Positions 41,589-50,738 of a DNA stretch of 64,000 nt are shown here, piece after piece; positions within the stretch are counted from its first letter, which is position 1; every line of letters begins with the position of its first letter. Source of the DNA: Haloarcula pellucida. Its GTDB lineage: Archaea > Halobacteriota > Halobacteria > Halobacteriales > Haloarculaceae. The notes under the pieces were generated by a model, which worked only from the letters and a program-made list of their open reading frames with translations, made no database searches and was not told the origin of the DNA. Location: NCBI RefSeq assembly GCF_014647235.1, contig NZ_BMOU01000006.1, forward strand, positions 248,001 to 312,000. The letters run 5' to 3'. Both the position numbers and the translations under genes were made by a program.

Positions 41589-42218
41589 ATGTCGGGACTC
41601 ATCGACCGGATACAGGAGCGGACGGGGTCGCCCGACGAGCGACCGCGCGTGTTGGACGTCGACGAGGCAGACACCGACGAGGTGTTGGACGCCCTCTCCT
41701 CGGACACGGCCCGTGCGCTGTTTCGGACCCTGTTCGACCAGCCAGGCACGGCGTCCGAGATAGCGCGCCGCTGTGATACGTCCGTCCAGAACGTCCACTA
41801 CCACATCTCGAATCTCGAAGCGGCAGGGCTCGTCGAATCTATCGACACCGTCTACTCCGAGAAGGGCAACGAGATGACCGTCTACGGCCCCGCCAGCGAC
41901 CCCATCGTACTGGTGGGGAACCGCGACTTGCGGCCCCGCCTCCAGCAGTCGCTGACCGACGTGGTCGCCGGCCTCGGTTTGCTGGGCCTCGCGAGTCTGT
42001 TCGTCCAGTGGGGGGCCGAACGACTCGCCAACCCTGCCGGCGGGAACGGCGTCCTCGGTCCGGCCAGCCCGAACGCTCCCCAGACCGACCCGGCGGGGTC
42101 GCTTGCGTGGTTCGTCTTCGAAGTTGCCGAACCGGGATTGCTCTTCTTCTGTGGCTGTCTCGTCGTTTTGGCCGTCGTCGCGCTCGTGTTGCGTCGGGAG
42201 GACGCGGCCGCGTACTGA
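41589..42218 (+). CDS. membrane-anchored ArsR-like winged-helix regulator
   Basis: 209 residues. An ArsR-type winged helix (DALSSDTARALFRTLFDQPG, ASEIARRCDTSVQNVHYHIS, VYSEKGNEMTVYGP) covers residues about 28-110. Two hydrophobic helices follow (VVAGLGLLGLASLFVQW and LLFFCGCLVVLAVVALVL), so the DNA-binding domain is tethered to the inner face of the membrane. Such proteins are common in haloarchaea and may sense envelope state. It lies 60 bases after the secreted protease. CTATAGT at 41553-41559 is a possible TATA box. Confidence 0.83.
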   Translation: MSGLIDRIQERTGSPDERPRVLDVDEADTDEVLDALSSDTARALFRTLFDQPGTASEIARRCDTSVQNVHYHISNLEAAGLVESIDTVYSEKGNEMTVYGPASDPIVLVGNRDLRPRLQQSLTDVVAGLGLLGLASLFVQWGAERLANPAGGNGVLGPASPNAPQTDPAGSLAWFVFEVAEPGLLFFCGCLVVLAVVALVLRREDAAAY

Positions 42219-42299
42219 CCGTACCGGCCGTCGAAGTCGAGGAGTGCGTTCTCGGCGGGTAACGGAGCAAAAACTGTCGACAGTGCTGGGTCGGCCCGG

Positions 42300-43658
42300 C
42301 TACAGCAGGGGCCGGAGGATGATGCCGAGGCCGACGATGGCGACGAGGCCGCCGGCACCGAGTGCGAGACTCCCCGGTTCGAGCGGTATCCCGGAGCCGG
42401 ACTCCGTGTCGTCCCCGTTCGTGGGGCCGTCGGCGACGGTGGCCGTCGAACCGCGGTCGTTCGTCGTCCCGTTGCTCGCCTGCACCGAGAGGGTACCGAT
42501 GTCCGCCGCGTCGTCGGTGGCACCGTCTCCCCGGTACAACGTGAGGTCGTACTCGGTCGCGTCGAGTCGCGTGTCCAGCGTTACCTCCGACCCGGATTCG
42601 ACCGTCACCGAGTCGGTCTCGGCGGCCGCCGTAAGCGTCGTCCCGTCCCGACCGGCGGCCGCCGTGTCGAACAGGAGCGTCACGGTGCCGTCGCCGTCGC
42701 CGTCGCGGACGGTCGCGTTTATCTCGTACCCGCTCTCGCGGCCGCCGATGGACACCGTCCCCGCCTCGGCGTCGGCGAGGACGACGGTCAGCCGGGCCGT
42801 CCCGCCCTGTCGCGTCGTGTAGACGCTTCGCTCGAAGCCGAACTCGGGGCCGTCGTCGACGGCGAACTGCTCCTCGGCGGTATCGTTCGCTTCGACGAGG
42901 AGCGTGCCTACGTCGTCCGCACGGCCGTCCGTACCGTCGCCGTAGAAGACGCGGTACTCGTAGGATGCGGGGTCGAGCGTCGACGGGAGTTCCGTCTCCT
43001 CGCGGGTGACCATCAGCGAGTCGCTGGCGTCGGCCACCGACAGCGTCTCGCCGTCGGTCCCGGCGTTTGCGGTGTCGAATCGGACCGTCACAGTCCCGTC
43101 GCCGTCGCCGTCGATCAGCGACGCGTTGACGAGGTAGTTGACATCGTCGCCACCGAGCGAGAACACCGCCGTCTCCGTGCCGTCAATCGCGACCGGAATC
43201 TCGGCGACCTCACCTTGGGTCACCTGAACGACCCCGTCGTTCGGGGCCGGCGTCGGCGTCGGGGTCTCGGGAACCGTGTCGGTGCAGTCGCCGTCACAGG
43301 CGACTAGCGTCTCGGTGCGTTCCGCGAGCGTCTGCCCGTCGTAGTGAATCGTCAGTTCGTAGGACGTGTTGGGCGCCACGTTGCTCAGGTCGAAGACGGC
43401 GGCGAAACTGCCGTCGTCGGCGACGCGGGCGGTCTGCTGGTGGAGGAACGGTGCCGCGGCGTCGTTCGACCGGAGACGGACGGTCAGTTCGGTACCCGGC
43501 GCGATACTCGTCTCACCGGTGACGACCTGTTGCTCGGCCGAGGCCAGCGGGAGGCTACCGTCGTCGACGGTGGCGCTCTGGTCGGCCAGCGCGGGGCCGA
43601 TACCGACCACTGTAGCCGAAAGCAGGAGGCAGACGAGTGCGAGCGACCGGGTCGTCAT
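42300..43658 (-). CDS. secreted surface protein with two BGTF-type repeats and C-terminal membrane anchor
   Basis: 452 residues. Signal peptide RSLALVCLLLSATVVGIGPA; an Ig-like region to about residue 130, a Thr/Pro linker (TVPETPTPTPAPND), then two homologous domains of about 115 residues, each containing DGDGDGTVT followed by LFDTA or RFDTA and ending YRGDG or FYGDG. These resemble the domains of S-layer and other haloarchaeal surface glycoproteins. A final hydrophobic helix (LALGAGGLVAIVGLGIILRP) anchors the chain. NGT/NDT sequons are present. Leader of about 110 bases from TATA-like boxes near 43780-43800. Confidence 0.8.
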   Translation of the reverse strand: MTTRSLALVCLLLSATVVGIGPALADQSATVDDGSLPLASAEQQVVTGETSIAPGTELTVRLRSNDAAAPFLHQQTARVADDGSFAAVFDLSNVAPNTSYELTIHYDGQTLAERTETLVACDGDCTDTVPETPTPTPAPNDGVVQVTQGEVAEIPVAIDGTETAVFSLGGDDVNYLVNASLIDGDGDGTVTVRFDTANAGTDGETLSVADASDSLMVTREETELPSTLDPASYEYRVFYGDGTDGRADDVGTLLVEANDTAEEQFAVDDGPEFGFERSVYTTRQGGTARLTVVLADAEAGTVSIGGRESGYEINATVRDGDGDGTVTLLFDTAAAGRDGTTLTAAAETDSVTVESGSEVTLDTRLDATEYDLTLYRGDGATDDAADIGTLSVQASNGTTNDRGSTATVADGPTNGDDTESGSGIPLEPGSLALGAGGLVAIVGLGIILRPLL

Positions 43659-43935
43659 CGGTGCACCTCCCGCCTGCTGGTTGTATCGCGGTTCGACGGG
43701 CCGACACCGTCCGGCGGTCGGACGGCGTCTGGAGGGCAGTTCGCTGTCATGCACTCGATTCGTTGGTACGGCCGTACTAAAGCCCCGCTGGAAGGTTAAA
43801 TCCGGATTGAAACACGGAGCGATGAGACGCGGCCGGCCCACGAAACCCGGTGAGCGGTCGTGAGAACCTTCTTTCCGTCGTCGGTGGCGACACAGCAACC
43901 AGAACCTTCAGTATCGCGTACCGAGTTGCTAACGT
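43659..43935. other. intergenic region between divergent surface-protein and sulfatase genes
   Basis: No gene. On the reverse strand GATTTAACC (about 43796-43803) and GCTTTAGTACG (about 43780) are TATA-like boxes for the surface protein. On the plus strand a weak TTCAGTATCG near 43911 lies 25 bases before the short ORF that precedes the sulfatase. Confidence 0.45.
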
Positions 43936-44025
43936 ATGCACGATTCGCGACGGTGCGGTCGCGACACCGGCCCTGACTCGGCCTTGTCAACGGACGCGGC
44001 GCGGACAGCCATGGGAGTGGTGTAG
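43936..44025 (+). CDS. 29-codon upstream ORF in frame with the sulfatase-like gene
   Basis: ATG at 43936, TAG at 44023-44025, in the same frame as and directly abutting the GTG start of the sulfatase-like gene. It encodes MHDSRRCGRDTGPDS followed by ALSTDAARTAMGVV. The promoter-like spacing suggests the transcript begins at this ATG. It could be a regulatory leader, or a single nonsense change in a longer N-terminus. No family is recognised. Confidence 0.35.
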   Translation: MHDSRRCGRDTGPDSALSTDAARTAMGVV

Positions 44026-45453
44026 GTGCCGGCCGAGGTTGAAAACGTCGTTCTCGTCACTGTCGACTCGCTTCGGGCCGACGCGGTGGGCGGCGACGAC
44101 AGCGTCTCTCCGGTACTGGACGGACTCGCCGACGACGGCGTCGTCTTCGAGAACGCGATGGCACACGGCAACTGGACGCCCTTCTCGTTCCCCAGCGTTC
44201 ACGGATCTCGCCCGGTCTTCGACGAGGGAGCGGACATCGGCGTGGCATCGACGCCGACGCTCGCCGAACAGTTATCCGAGGCCGGCGTCGAGACCGGCGG
44301 GTTCAACGCCGCCAACGGCTTCCTCACGGACCACTGGGGGTACGACCGCGGCTTCGACGAGTTCGAACCGTTCGTCGAAAGCGGCGGGTACAGCAAGTAC
44401 CTCGCGGCGCACCCGACGGTGCAGGCGTGGGTCCAACTCGGCACGTCTCCCTTCCGGCGGGCCGCCGCCGCCCTCCGTGGTGAGTCCGACGCCCGCCCGT
44501 TCGCAGACGTCTCGCGTATGGGCGACTTAGAACAGCACGCTACGGACTTCCTCGAAGGCGCCGCCGACGACGGGTTCTTTCTCTGGGTACACTACATGGA
44601 CACACACACGCCCTACGTCCCGGCGCCGCGACACCTCCGAGAGGTATCTGACACCCACTTCGGCCTGTTCCGAATGCTCGGTTCCCACCTGCGGACCGGC
44701 CTCGGGTGGGACGTCGACCAGCGAACGCTGGGCACCCTCCGGACGCTGTACGACGGGACGGTGAGGCAGGTCGACGCGAGCGTCGGCCGTCTGCTCGACA
44801 CGCTGGACGCCGAGGGACTGGCCGAGGAGACGGCCGTCGTCGTCGCCGGCGACCACGGCGAGGAGTTCCTAGACCACGGCCACCTCGCGCACTACCCGAA
44901 ACTGTACGGCGAACTCGTCGAGGTACCCTACGTCGTGACCCATCCCGACGGGGGGAGCGGGACGGTCCACCAGCCAGTCGGCCTCGACACCATCGCGCCG
45001 ACGGTGTGTGACCTGCTCGGCGTCGACCCCGCGCCCGCGTGGGAGGGCGAGTCGGTCGCCCCGGCACTGGACGGCGAGACCATCGAGTCCCAGAGTCCGG
45101 TGGTGTCCGTCGCGGTGCGGGGCGAGAGCGTGACGAGCCAACCGATTCCACGCCGTCTCGACGACGGCGAGTTGCTCGTGAGCGCCCGCGACGCCCGCTG
45201 GACGTACGTCGAACACACCGAGTCGGGCCACCGGGAACTGTACGACCGACGTGAGGACCCGGATGAACGGCGAAACCTGTGTGCGACAGCCACCGCGGAC
45301 ACCGCGCCGCCGCCAGTCCTCGACCGACTTTCGGCGGCCGTCGCCGACCACGTCGACCGACTCGAAACCGCCGCAGACGCCGACGAGACCGGCGATGACG
45401 GACAGACGTCTGACGAAATAGCGGCACGCTTAAAGGCACTCGGTTATAAATAG
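44026..45453 (+). CDS. sulfatase-like / alkaline-phosphatase-superfamily hydrolase
   Basis: 475 residues from GTG. Metal-site motifs of the superfamily are present: LVTVDSLRADAVGGD (first Asp pair), VVVAGDHGEEFLDHGHLAHY (Asp-His and a following His). The nucleophile region reads WTPFSFPSVHGS, with Ser at the place of the sulfatase formylglycine Ser/Cys but without the usual CxPxR. It is cytosolic (no signal) and is followed after 6 bases by gtrA, suggesting a role in cell-surface polysaccharide or glycolipid modification. Sulfate, phosphate or phosphonate ester substrates are all possible. Confidence 0.83.
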   Translation: MPAEVENVVLVTVDSLRADAVGGDDSVSPVLDGLADDGVVFENAMAHGNWTPFSFPSVHGSRPVFDEGADIGVASTPTLAEQLSEAGVETGGFNAANGFLTDHWGYDRGFDEFEPFVESGGYSKYLAAHPTVQAWVQLGTSPFRRAAAALRGESDARPFADVSRMGDLEQHATDFLEGAADDGFFLWVHYMDTHTPYVPAPRHLREVSDTHFGLFRMLGSHLRTGLGWDVDQRTLGTLRTLYDGTVRQVDASVGRLLDTLDAEGLAEETAVVVAGDHGEEFLDHGHLAHYPKLYGELVEVPYVVTHPDGGSGTVHQPVGLDTIAPTVCDLLGVDPAPAWEGESVAPALDGETIESQSPVVSVAVRGESVTSQPIPRRLDDGELLVSARDARWTYVEHTESGHRELYDRREDPDERRNLCATATADTAPPPVLDRLSAAVADHVDRLETAADADETGDDGQTSDEIAARLKALGYK

Positions 45454-45459
45454 GGCTCC

Positions 45460-45870
45460 ATGTCGTTCGCCGTCGCCACCTCGCCGCGACGACAGCGACT
45501 CGTTCGGTTCTTCCTCGTCGGCCTGACAGCGGCGACTATCCAGACGGCCTTGCTCTGGGTGTTCGTCGACATCGGGCGCATCAACTACCTGTTGAGCGCG
45601 TTCGTGGCCATCGAGGTGACCATCCTGTTCCAGTACGTCCTCAACAACGCGTGGACGTTCCATCGCTCGCGTCACACGTCGATGCGGGAGTATCTCGTGG
45701 GGATGGGCAAGACGAACCTCGTCCGCGGGACGGCCATCCCGCTCCAACTGGGCGCGCTGTACGCGCTGGTGACGTGGGGCGGCATCGAGTATCTGGTCGC
45801 CAACGCCATCGCCATCGCTGCGACGGGGCTCTACCGCTACGCGCTGGACTCGAACTGGACCTGGAACTAG
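45460..45870 (+). CDS. gtrA: GtrA-family membrane protein
   Basis: 136 residues and four membrane helices (RFFLVGLTAATIQTALLWVF; VAIEVTILFQYVLNNAWTFH; LQLGALYALVTWGGIEYLVA; IAIAATGLYRYALDSNWTWN). The NNAWTFH and NWTWN ends of helices are diagnostic for GtrA, a presumed flippase or carrier for lipid-linked sugars. It starts 6 bases after the sulfatase-like gene. CTTAAAG at about 45429-45435 lies at promoter distance, so it may have a second promoter inside that gene. Confidence 0.88.
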   Translation: MSFAVATSPRRQRLVRFFLVGLTAATIQTALLWVFVDIGRINYLLSAFVAIEVTILFQYVLNNAWTFHRSRHTSMREYLVGMGKTNLVRGTAIPLQLGALYALVTWGGIEYLVANAIAIAATGLYRYALDSNWTWN

Positions 45871-45905
45871 GCGACGTTTTTGCACCCGGCGTCCGGAGAC
45901 GACGT

Positions 45906-47894
45906 ATGGACGATTCGGTCAGGTTGGGCGTCGACGTCGGGGGGACCTTCACCGACGTCGTCCTCGTCGCCGAAGACGGGATGACGACGACGAAAGTACC
46001 GACGACGAGCCCACAGCACGAGGGCGTGCTCTCGGGTGTCGCCGCGGCCTGTGAGACGGGCGGCGTCGACCCGGACGAGGTCGATCAGTTCCGCCACGCG
46101 ATGACCGTGGCGACGAACGCGCTGCTGGAAGCAGACGGCGCGGAGACGGCGCTCGTGACCACCGAGGGCTTTGGCGACGTACTGGCTATCGGGCGACAGG
46201 ACCGCCCGGAGTTGTACGACCAGTCCGTCGCCCGCCCCGACCCGTTCGTTCCCGCCGAACGTCGGTACGAACTCGCCGAACGGGCGACCACCGACGGTAT
46301 CGAGACGGCCGTCGACGAGCGTGCGGTCCGGGACCTCGCCGCCGATATCGACGCCGACGCGGTTGCGGTGTCGTTCCTCCACGCTTACGCACACCCGGAG
46401 AACGAGCGCCGCGTCGCCGAGGGACTCCGCGAGGAACTCGACGTGCCGGTGTCGGCCAGTCACGAGGTACTGGCCGCGTTCCGAGAGTACGAACGCACCG
46501 CGACCACGGTGGCCGACGCGTTCGTCACGCCGGTCATCGACGACTACCTCGGTCGACTGGTCGACGGCGCGACCGACCGAGGCCTTCCCGAACCGCGGGT
46601 GATGCAGTCGAACGGCGGCATCGCCGACGCCGACACAGTCCGCCGACATGCGGTGACGACGGCGCTCTCGGGTCCGGCGGCCGGCGTCGTCGGCGCGAGC
46701 GCCTTCGAACCGGACGACGCCGACGGCCTCGTGACCTTCGACATGGGTGGGACCTCCAGCGACGTCTCGCTCGTTCGCGAGGGCGAGGTGGAGCGGACCA
46801 CGCAGGCGGACGTGGGCGGCCGTCCCGTCCGGGTCCCGATGGTCGACGTCGAGACGGTCGGTGCCGGCGGCGGCTCACTCGCGTGGGTCGACGCTGGCGG
46901 CGCGCTCCGCGTGGGCCCCCAGTCGGCGGGGGCCGACCCCGGCCCGGCCTGCTACGGGAAGGGCGGTACCGACCCGACGGTCACCGACGCGGCGCTCCTG
47001 TTGGGGTATCTCGGTGCCGACACGACGCTCGGAGCGGCGCTCGAACTCGACGTCGACGCGGCGCGGGACGCGCTCGCCGACCTCGCGACCGAGGCGGGCC
47101 TCGACGATCCGCTGGCGGCCGCTCGCGGCGTCTACCGCGTCGCCAACGCGACGATGACCCGAACCATCCGGAGCGTCACGGCCGAACGCGGTCACGACCC
47201 CCGCGAGTTCGCGATGGCGGCGTTCGGCGGCGCCGGCCCGATGCACGCGGCGGCGCTCGCCGACCGGCTTGGCGTCTCCACGGTGGTCGTCCCCCGAGCC
47301 AGCGGCGTCCTCTCGGCGCTGGGCTTGCTGGCGGCCGACGAGCAACACGACGCCGTCCGGACCTATCGGGCGCATCTCGACGAGGTCGACCCAGCGGCCG
47401 TCGCGTCGGTTCTCGACGACCTCGAAGCCGAGGTGCTGGCCGAGACGAGCGACCCCGAGGCGGCGACGGTCACCGTCGAGGCCGACTGTCGCTACGCCGG
47501 CCAGAGCCACGAACTCGGCGTCGAAATCGAGGACTTCGACCGGGCGACCCTCCGCGAGCGCTTCCACGCGACCCACGAACGGGCCCACGGCTACCGTCTG
47601 CCCGACGCCGTCGTCGAACTGGTCACCCTGCGAGCGACGGCCACCGTCGGCCACGAGATGCCGCCGATAGCCCACTCGGCGAGCGACGGACCCGCACAGA
47701 CCGGTACCCGCGACGTATCGTTCGGTGAGCGGTGGCACGAGACGCCGGTCCTCGACTGGGGGGCGCTCGGTCCCGGAACGACGCGTGACGGCCCCGCCAT
47801 CGTCGAGGGCGGCGAGAGCACCGTCGTCGTGCCGCCGAACTGGACGCTCCGTGCCGACGACCGCGGGACGCTTCGACTGGAGGGTGACGAATGA
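45906..47894 (+). CDS. hyuA: hydantoinase/oxoprolinase family protein, A subunit
   Basis: 662 residues of the actin-like ATPase type: RLGVDVGGTFTDVVLVAEDG holds the phosphate loop, RHAMTVATNALLE and TFDMGGTSSDVSLVREGEVE are the two further nucleotide motifs, and MAAFGGAGPMHAAALADRLG is conserved near residue 440. With HyuB it performs ATP-dependent opening of five-membered lactams such as N-methylhydantoin, 5-oxoproline or acetophenone carboxylase-type reactions. It overlaps hyuB by 4 bases. Exact substrate cannot be told. A T5 run at 45880 separates it from gtrA. Confidence 0.9.
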   Translation: MDDSVRLGVDVGGTFTDVVLVAEDGMTTTKVPTTSPQHEGVLSGVAAACETGGVDPDEVDQFRHAMTVATNALLEADGAETALVTTEGFGDVLAIGRQDRPELYDQSVARPDPFVPAERRYELAERATTDGIETAVDERAVRDLAADIDADAVAVSFLHAYAHPENERRVAEGLREELDVPVSASHEVLAAFREYERTATTVADAFVTPVIDDYLGRLVDGATDRGLPEPRVMQSNGGIADADTVRRHAVTTALSGPAAGVVGASAFEPDDADGLVTFDMGGTSSDVSLVREGEVERTTQADVGGRPVRVPMVDVETVGAGGGSLAWVDAGGALRVGPQSAGADPGPACYGKGGTDPTVTDAALLLGYLGADTTLGAALELDVDAARDALADLATEAGLDDPLAAARGVYRVANATMTRTIRSVTAERGHDPREFAMAAFGGAGPMHAAALADRLGVSTVVVPRASGVLSALGLLAADEQHDAVRTYRAHLDEVDPAAVASVLDDLEAEVLAETSDPEAATVTVEADCRYAGQSHELGVEIEDFDRATLRERFHATHERAHGYRLPDAVVELVTLRATATVGHEMPPIAHSASDGPAQTGTRDVSFGERWHETPVLDWGALGPGTTRDGPAIVEGGESTVVVPPNWTLRADDRGTLRLEGDE

Positions 47895-49462
47895 CTGCCG
47901 ACGAGACAGCGGACCACGACCTCGACGCGGTGGAACTCGAAATCCTGCGCAACCAGCTAGAGAGCGTCGCCGAGGAGATGGGACAGGTGCTGATTCGGGG
48001 CGCGTTCTCCCCGAACATCACCGAGCGCCGGGACTGCTCGACGGCGCTGTTCGACGCCGACGGCGAACTCGTGGCACAGGCCGAACACATCCCGGTCCAC
48101 CTCGGCGCGATGCCCGAGGCCGTCGACGCCGTCCTCGACCGGGACCCGGAACCCGGTGACGTGTTCGTCCTGAACGACCCCTTTGCCGGCGGAACGCACC
48201 TCCCGGACGTGACCCTCGTCTCACCGATCGTCCCCGACGACGACGTCGTCGGTTACGCCGTCTCCTGGGCCCACCACGCCGACGTGGGCGGGATGGCACC
48301 CGGGAGTATGCCCGCGGGCGCGCGTGACATCCAGCAGGAGGGCCTGCGCATCCCGCCGACGAGACTCGTCGCCGGCGGCGAGCGACGAGATGGCGTCTGG
48401 ACCCTCCTCGAAGCGAACGTCCGCAACCCGGCCGAACGACGGGCCGACCTCCGGGCGCAACTCGGCGCGAACGAACGCGGGGCCGAGCGCGTCACGGAGT
48501 TGCTGGCCGACCACGGCGACCGCCTGTTGTCGGCGTTCGACGCCGTTCGGGACTACTCCCGACAGCGCGTCGAGGCCGAACTCCGCGAGTTCCCGGACGG
48601 CACCTACACCGCCAGCGACGTACTGGAGGGCGACGGCGTCACCGACGCCGACGTGCATATCGAGGCGACGGTGACCGTCGACGGGGCGACGCTGGACGTG
48701 GACTTCGCCGGCACCGACCCGCAGGTCGAGGGCAACGTCAACGCCCCGCTGTCGGTCGCAAAGAGTGCGGTGTACTTCGTCGTCCGGTCGGTCACCGACC
48801 CCGACGTGCCGCCCAACGGCGGGTGTTACGACCCCGTGCGCGTCCACGCCCCGCCGGGGTCGCTGTTGAACCCCCAGCCACCGGCCGCGGTGGTCGGCGG
48901 CAACGTCGAGACGAGTCAGCGCGTCACCGACGTAGTGTTTCGGGCGCTGGCCGAGGCGGTGCCCGACCGCGTGCCCGCGGCGGGACAGGGGACGATGAAC
49001 AACGTCGTCGTCGGCGGGCCGGGGTTCAGTTACTACGAGACGGTCGGCGGCGGGATGGGCGCGAGCGTCGACGCCGACGGCCCCTCTGGCGTGCAGGTCG
49101 GGATGACGAACACGCTGAACACGCCGGTCGAGGCGCTCGAAGCAGCCTATCCGCTACGCGTCGAGGAGTACAGTCTGCGTGCGGGCAGCGGCGGCGCGGG
49201 CAGACATCACGGGGGCGACGGCCTCGTCCGCGAACTCACCGTCGAGGCGGCCGCGACCGTCTCGCTGTTGACCGAGCGCCGCCGAACGGCCCCGTGGGGG
49301 CTGGCCGGCGGTGCGGATGGGGCGTGCGGACGCAACGAAATCGACGGCGAAACGGTGCCCGCGAAGGTGACAAGGGAGGTCCCGCCCGGAACGACCGTCC
49401 GGGTCGAGACGCCCGGCGGTGGCGGCTACGGCGACCCGGACGAGACACCCGGTGCGGAGTGA
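47891..49462 (+). CDS. hyuB: hydantoinase/oxoprolinase family protein, B subunit
   Basis: 523 residues. Typical HyuB segments are LEILRNQLESVAEEMGQVLI near residue 18, AFSPNITERRDCSTALFDAD near 38, DVFVLNDPFAGGTHLPDVTL near 95 and RAGSGGAGRHHGGDGLVREL near 432. Forms the catalytic complex with HyuA, encoded immediately upstream with an ATGA overlap. The two-gene set lacks a linked amidohydrolase or racemase, so the pathway served is unclear. Convergent with the MoxR gene. Confidence 0.92.
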   Translation: MTADETADHDLDAVELEILRNQLESVAEEMGQVLIRGAFSPNITERRDCSTALFDADGELVAQAEHIPVHLGAMPEAVDAVLDRDPEPGDVFVLNDPFAGGTHLPDVTLVSPIVPDDDVVGYAVSWAHHADVGGMAPGSMPAGARDIQQEGLRIPPTRLVAGGERRDGVWTLLEANVRNPAERRADLRAQLGANERGAERVTELLADHGDRLLSAFDAVRDYSRQRVEAELREFPDGTYTASDVLEGDGVTDADVHIEATVTVDGATLDVDFAGTDPQVEGNVNAPLSVAKSAVYFVVRSVTDPDVPPNGGCYDPVRVHAPPGSLLNPQPPAAVVGGNVETSQRVTDVVFRALAEAVPDRVPAAGQGTMNNVVVGGPGFSYYETVGGGMGASVDADGPSGVQVGMTNTLNTPVEALEAAYPLRVEEYSLRAGSGGAGRHHGGDGLVRELTVEAAATVSLLTERRRTAPWGLAGGADGACGRNEIDGETVPAKVTREVPPGTTVRVETPGGGGYGDPDETPGAE

Positions 49463-49478
49463 CCGGGCGCGCCGCTCC

Positions 49479-50426
49479 CTAGACCGTCGGGACGGGAACC
49501 TCGCCCAGTACGTCCGCCAGCACGTCGCGTTTCTCGACTTGCTCGACGCGCGCGTCCGGCGTGAGGACGAGCCGGTGGGCCAACACCGGCTGGGCGACCC
49601 GTTTGACGTCGTCCGGGGCGACGAACTCGCGGCCCTCGATGGTCGCCATCGCGCGGGCCGCCTCGAAGAGGCGCTGGGTCCCGCGCGGGGAGACGCCCAC
49701 CTCGACGCGGTAGTCCTCGCGGGTCGAGCGAGCGATGCCGGCCATATACGCCAGCAGGTCGTCGTCGACGGTGACCGTCTCGGGGACGGCGCGCAGCGCT
49801 TCCACCCGGTCGCTGTCCAGCACTGCTTCGACGCTGGGGCTCTGCTCGGTCCGGCCGGCCCGCCGGCGGAGGAGTTCGACTTCGCCCTCGTCGTCGGGAT
49901 AGCCGATTGAACTCTTCGCGAGGAACCGGTCGACCTGTGCCTCGGGGAGTTCGAAGGTCCCCTCCATGTCGACGGGGTTCTGCGTCGCGATGACGAAAAA
50001 CGGCTCCGGGAGGGCGTACGTGTCGCCGTCGACGGTGACCTGCCCCTCCTCCATCGCCTCCAGCAGCGCCGACTGGGTCTTCGGCGGCGCGCGGTTTATC
50101 TCGTCGGCCAGCACCACGTTGGCGAAGATGGGGCCGCGGTTGAACTCGAACTCGCGGGTCTGCTCGTCGAACACGTGCGTGCCGGTGATGTCCGCCGGCA
50201 GGAGGTCGGGTGTGAACTGGACCCGGGAGAACGAGAGGCCGAGCGCCGTCGCCACGCTCCGGGCGGTGAGCGTCTTGCCGGTGCCGGGCACGTCCTCGAG
50301 CAGGACGTGGCCCTTACCGACGACGCCGAGCAACACCGTCTCGAAGAACTCCTGTTCGGCGACGACTGCACGGCCGACTTCGTCGAGGACCTGACTCGTC
50401 ACGTCGCGTGCTGCAGTGACGTCCAT
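49479..50426 (-). CDS. MoxR-family AAA+ ATPase
   Basis: 315 residues. Walker A is EDVPGTGKTLTARSVA, Walker B VVLADEINRAPPKTQSALLE; MEEGQVTVDGDTYALPEPFF and ATQNPVDMEGTFELPEAQVD are MoxR-specific. MoxR ATPases act as chaperones that insert cofactors or assemble complexes with von Willebrand factor A partners. No DUF58 or VWA gene adjoins this copy, although those are its usual partners. ATATAC at about 50447-50452 is a TATA box 26 bases before the ATG at 50426, favouring that start over the ATG at 50441. Confidence 0.9.
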   Translation of the reverse strand: MDVTAARDVTSQVLDEVGRAVVAEQEFFETVLLGVVGKGHVLLEDVPGTGKTLTARSVATALGLSFSRVQFTPDLLPADITGTHVFDEQTREFEFNRGPIFANVVLADEINRAPPKTQSALLEAMEEGQVTVDGDTYALPEPFFVIATQNPVDMEGTFELPEAQVDRFLAKSSIGYPDDEGEVELLRRRAGRTEQSPSVEAVLDSDRVEALRAVPETVTVDDDLLAYMAGIARSTREDYRVEVGVSPRGTQRLFEAARAMATIEGREFVAPDDVKRVAQPVLAHRLVLTPDARVEQVEKRDVLADVLGEVPVPTV

Positions 50427-50521
50427 ACGCGTGCATGTCATGCATCCGGTATATGTGTGTCGAGAACACAGTCCCCCAGAATCGAAACGCCTAAAGAGCA
50501 AACTGCGGTACAAAGAGGTGA

Positions 50522-50606
50522 GCCGAGGTAGCCTAGCCTGGCCAAGGCGGTTGCTTCGAGAGCAACTGTCCTCACGGACTCAGGAGTTCAAATCTCCTCC
50601 TCGGCG
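50522..50606 (+). tRNA. tRNA-Ser (anticodon CGA)
   Basis: 85 bases folding as a class II tRNA: acceptor GCCGAGG with CCTCGGC, D stem GCCT/AGGC, anticodon stem GTTGC/GCAAC with loop TTCGAGA (CGA at 50557-50559), a long variable arm GTCC-TCAC-GGAC, T arm AGGAG-TTCAAAT-CTCCT, discriminator G. CCA is not encoded. It reads UCG codons, which are frequent in this genome. No intron is seen, and no integrase gene lies beside it. Confidence 0.93.
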
Positions 50607-50738
50607 TTCCTACCGACACTACCCGACGAGCGTCGCGAGTCGGCGGCGTCGGACGAGGGTTCTACAGCGCGTCGTGCCGCCGAGCGACGCCGCTGTCGGT
50701 CCCGACCGTGTACGTGGGCAGGCACACCGCCGTCGCCT

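Noticed and set aside
43936-44040. TAG read-through by pyrrolysine or suppression
   Set aside because: Pyrrolysine use is not known in haloarchaea and no conserved residue is expected at the site; restart or mutation is simpler.
45443-45451. TTATAAATA as promoter of gtrA
   Set aside because: It overlaps the sulfatase stop and lies only about 13 bases from the gtrA ATG, too close; CTTAAAG further upstream fits better.
50522-50606. tRNA-Ser as an attachment site for an integrated element
   Set aside because: No integrase, no duplicated tRNA 3' end and ordinary host genes on both sides.
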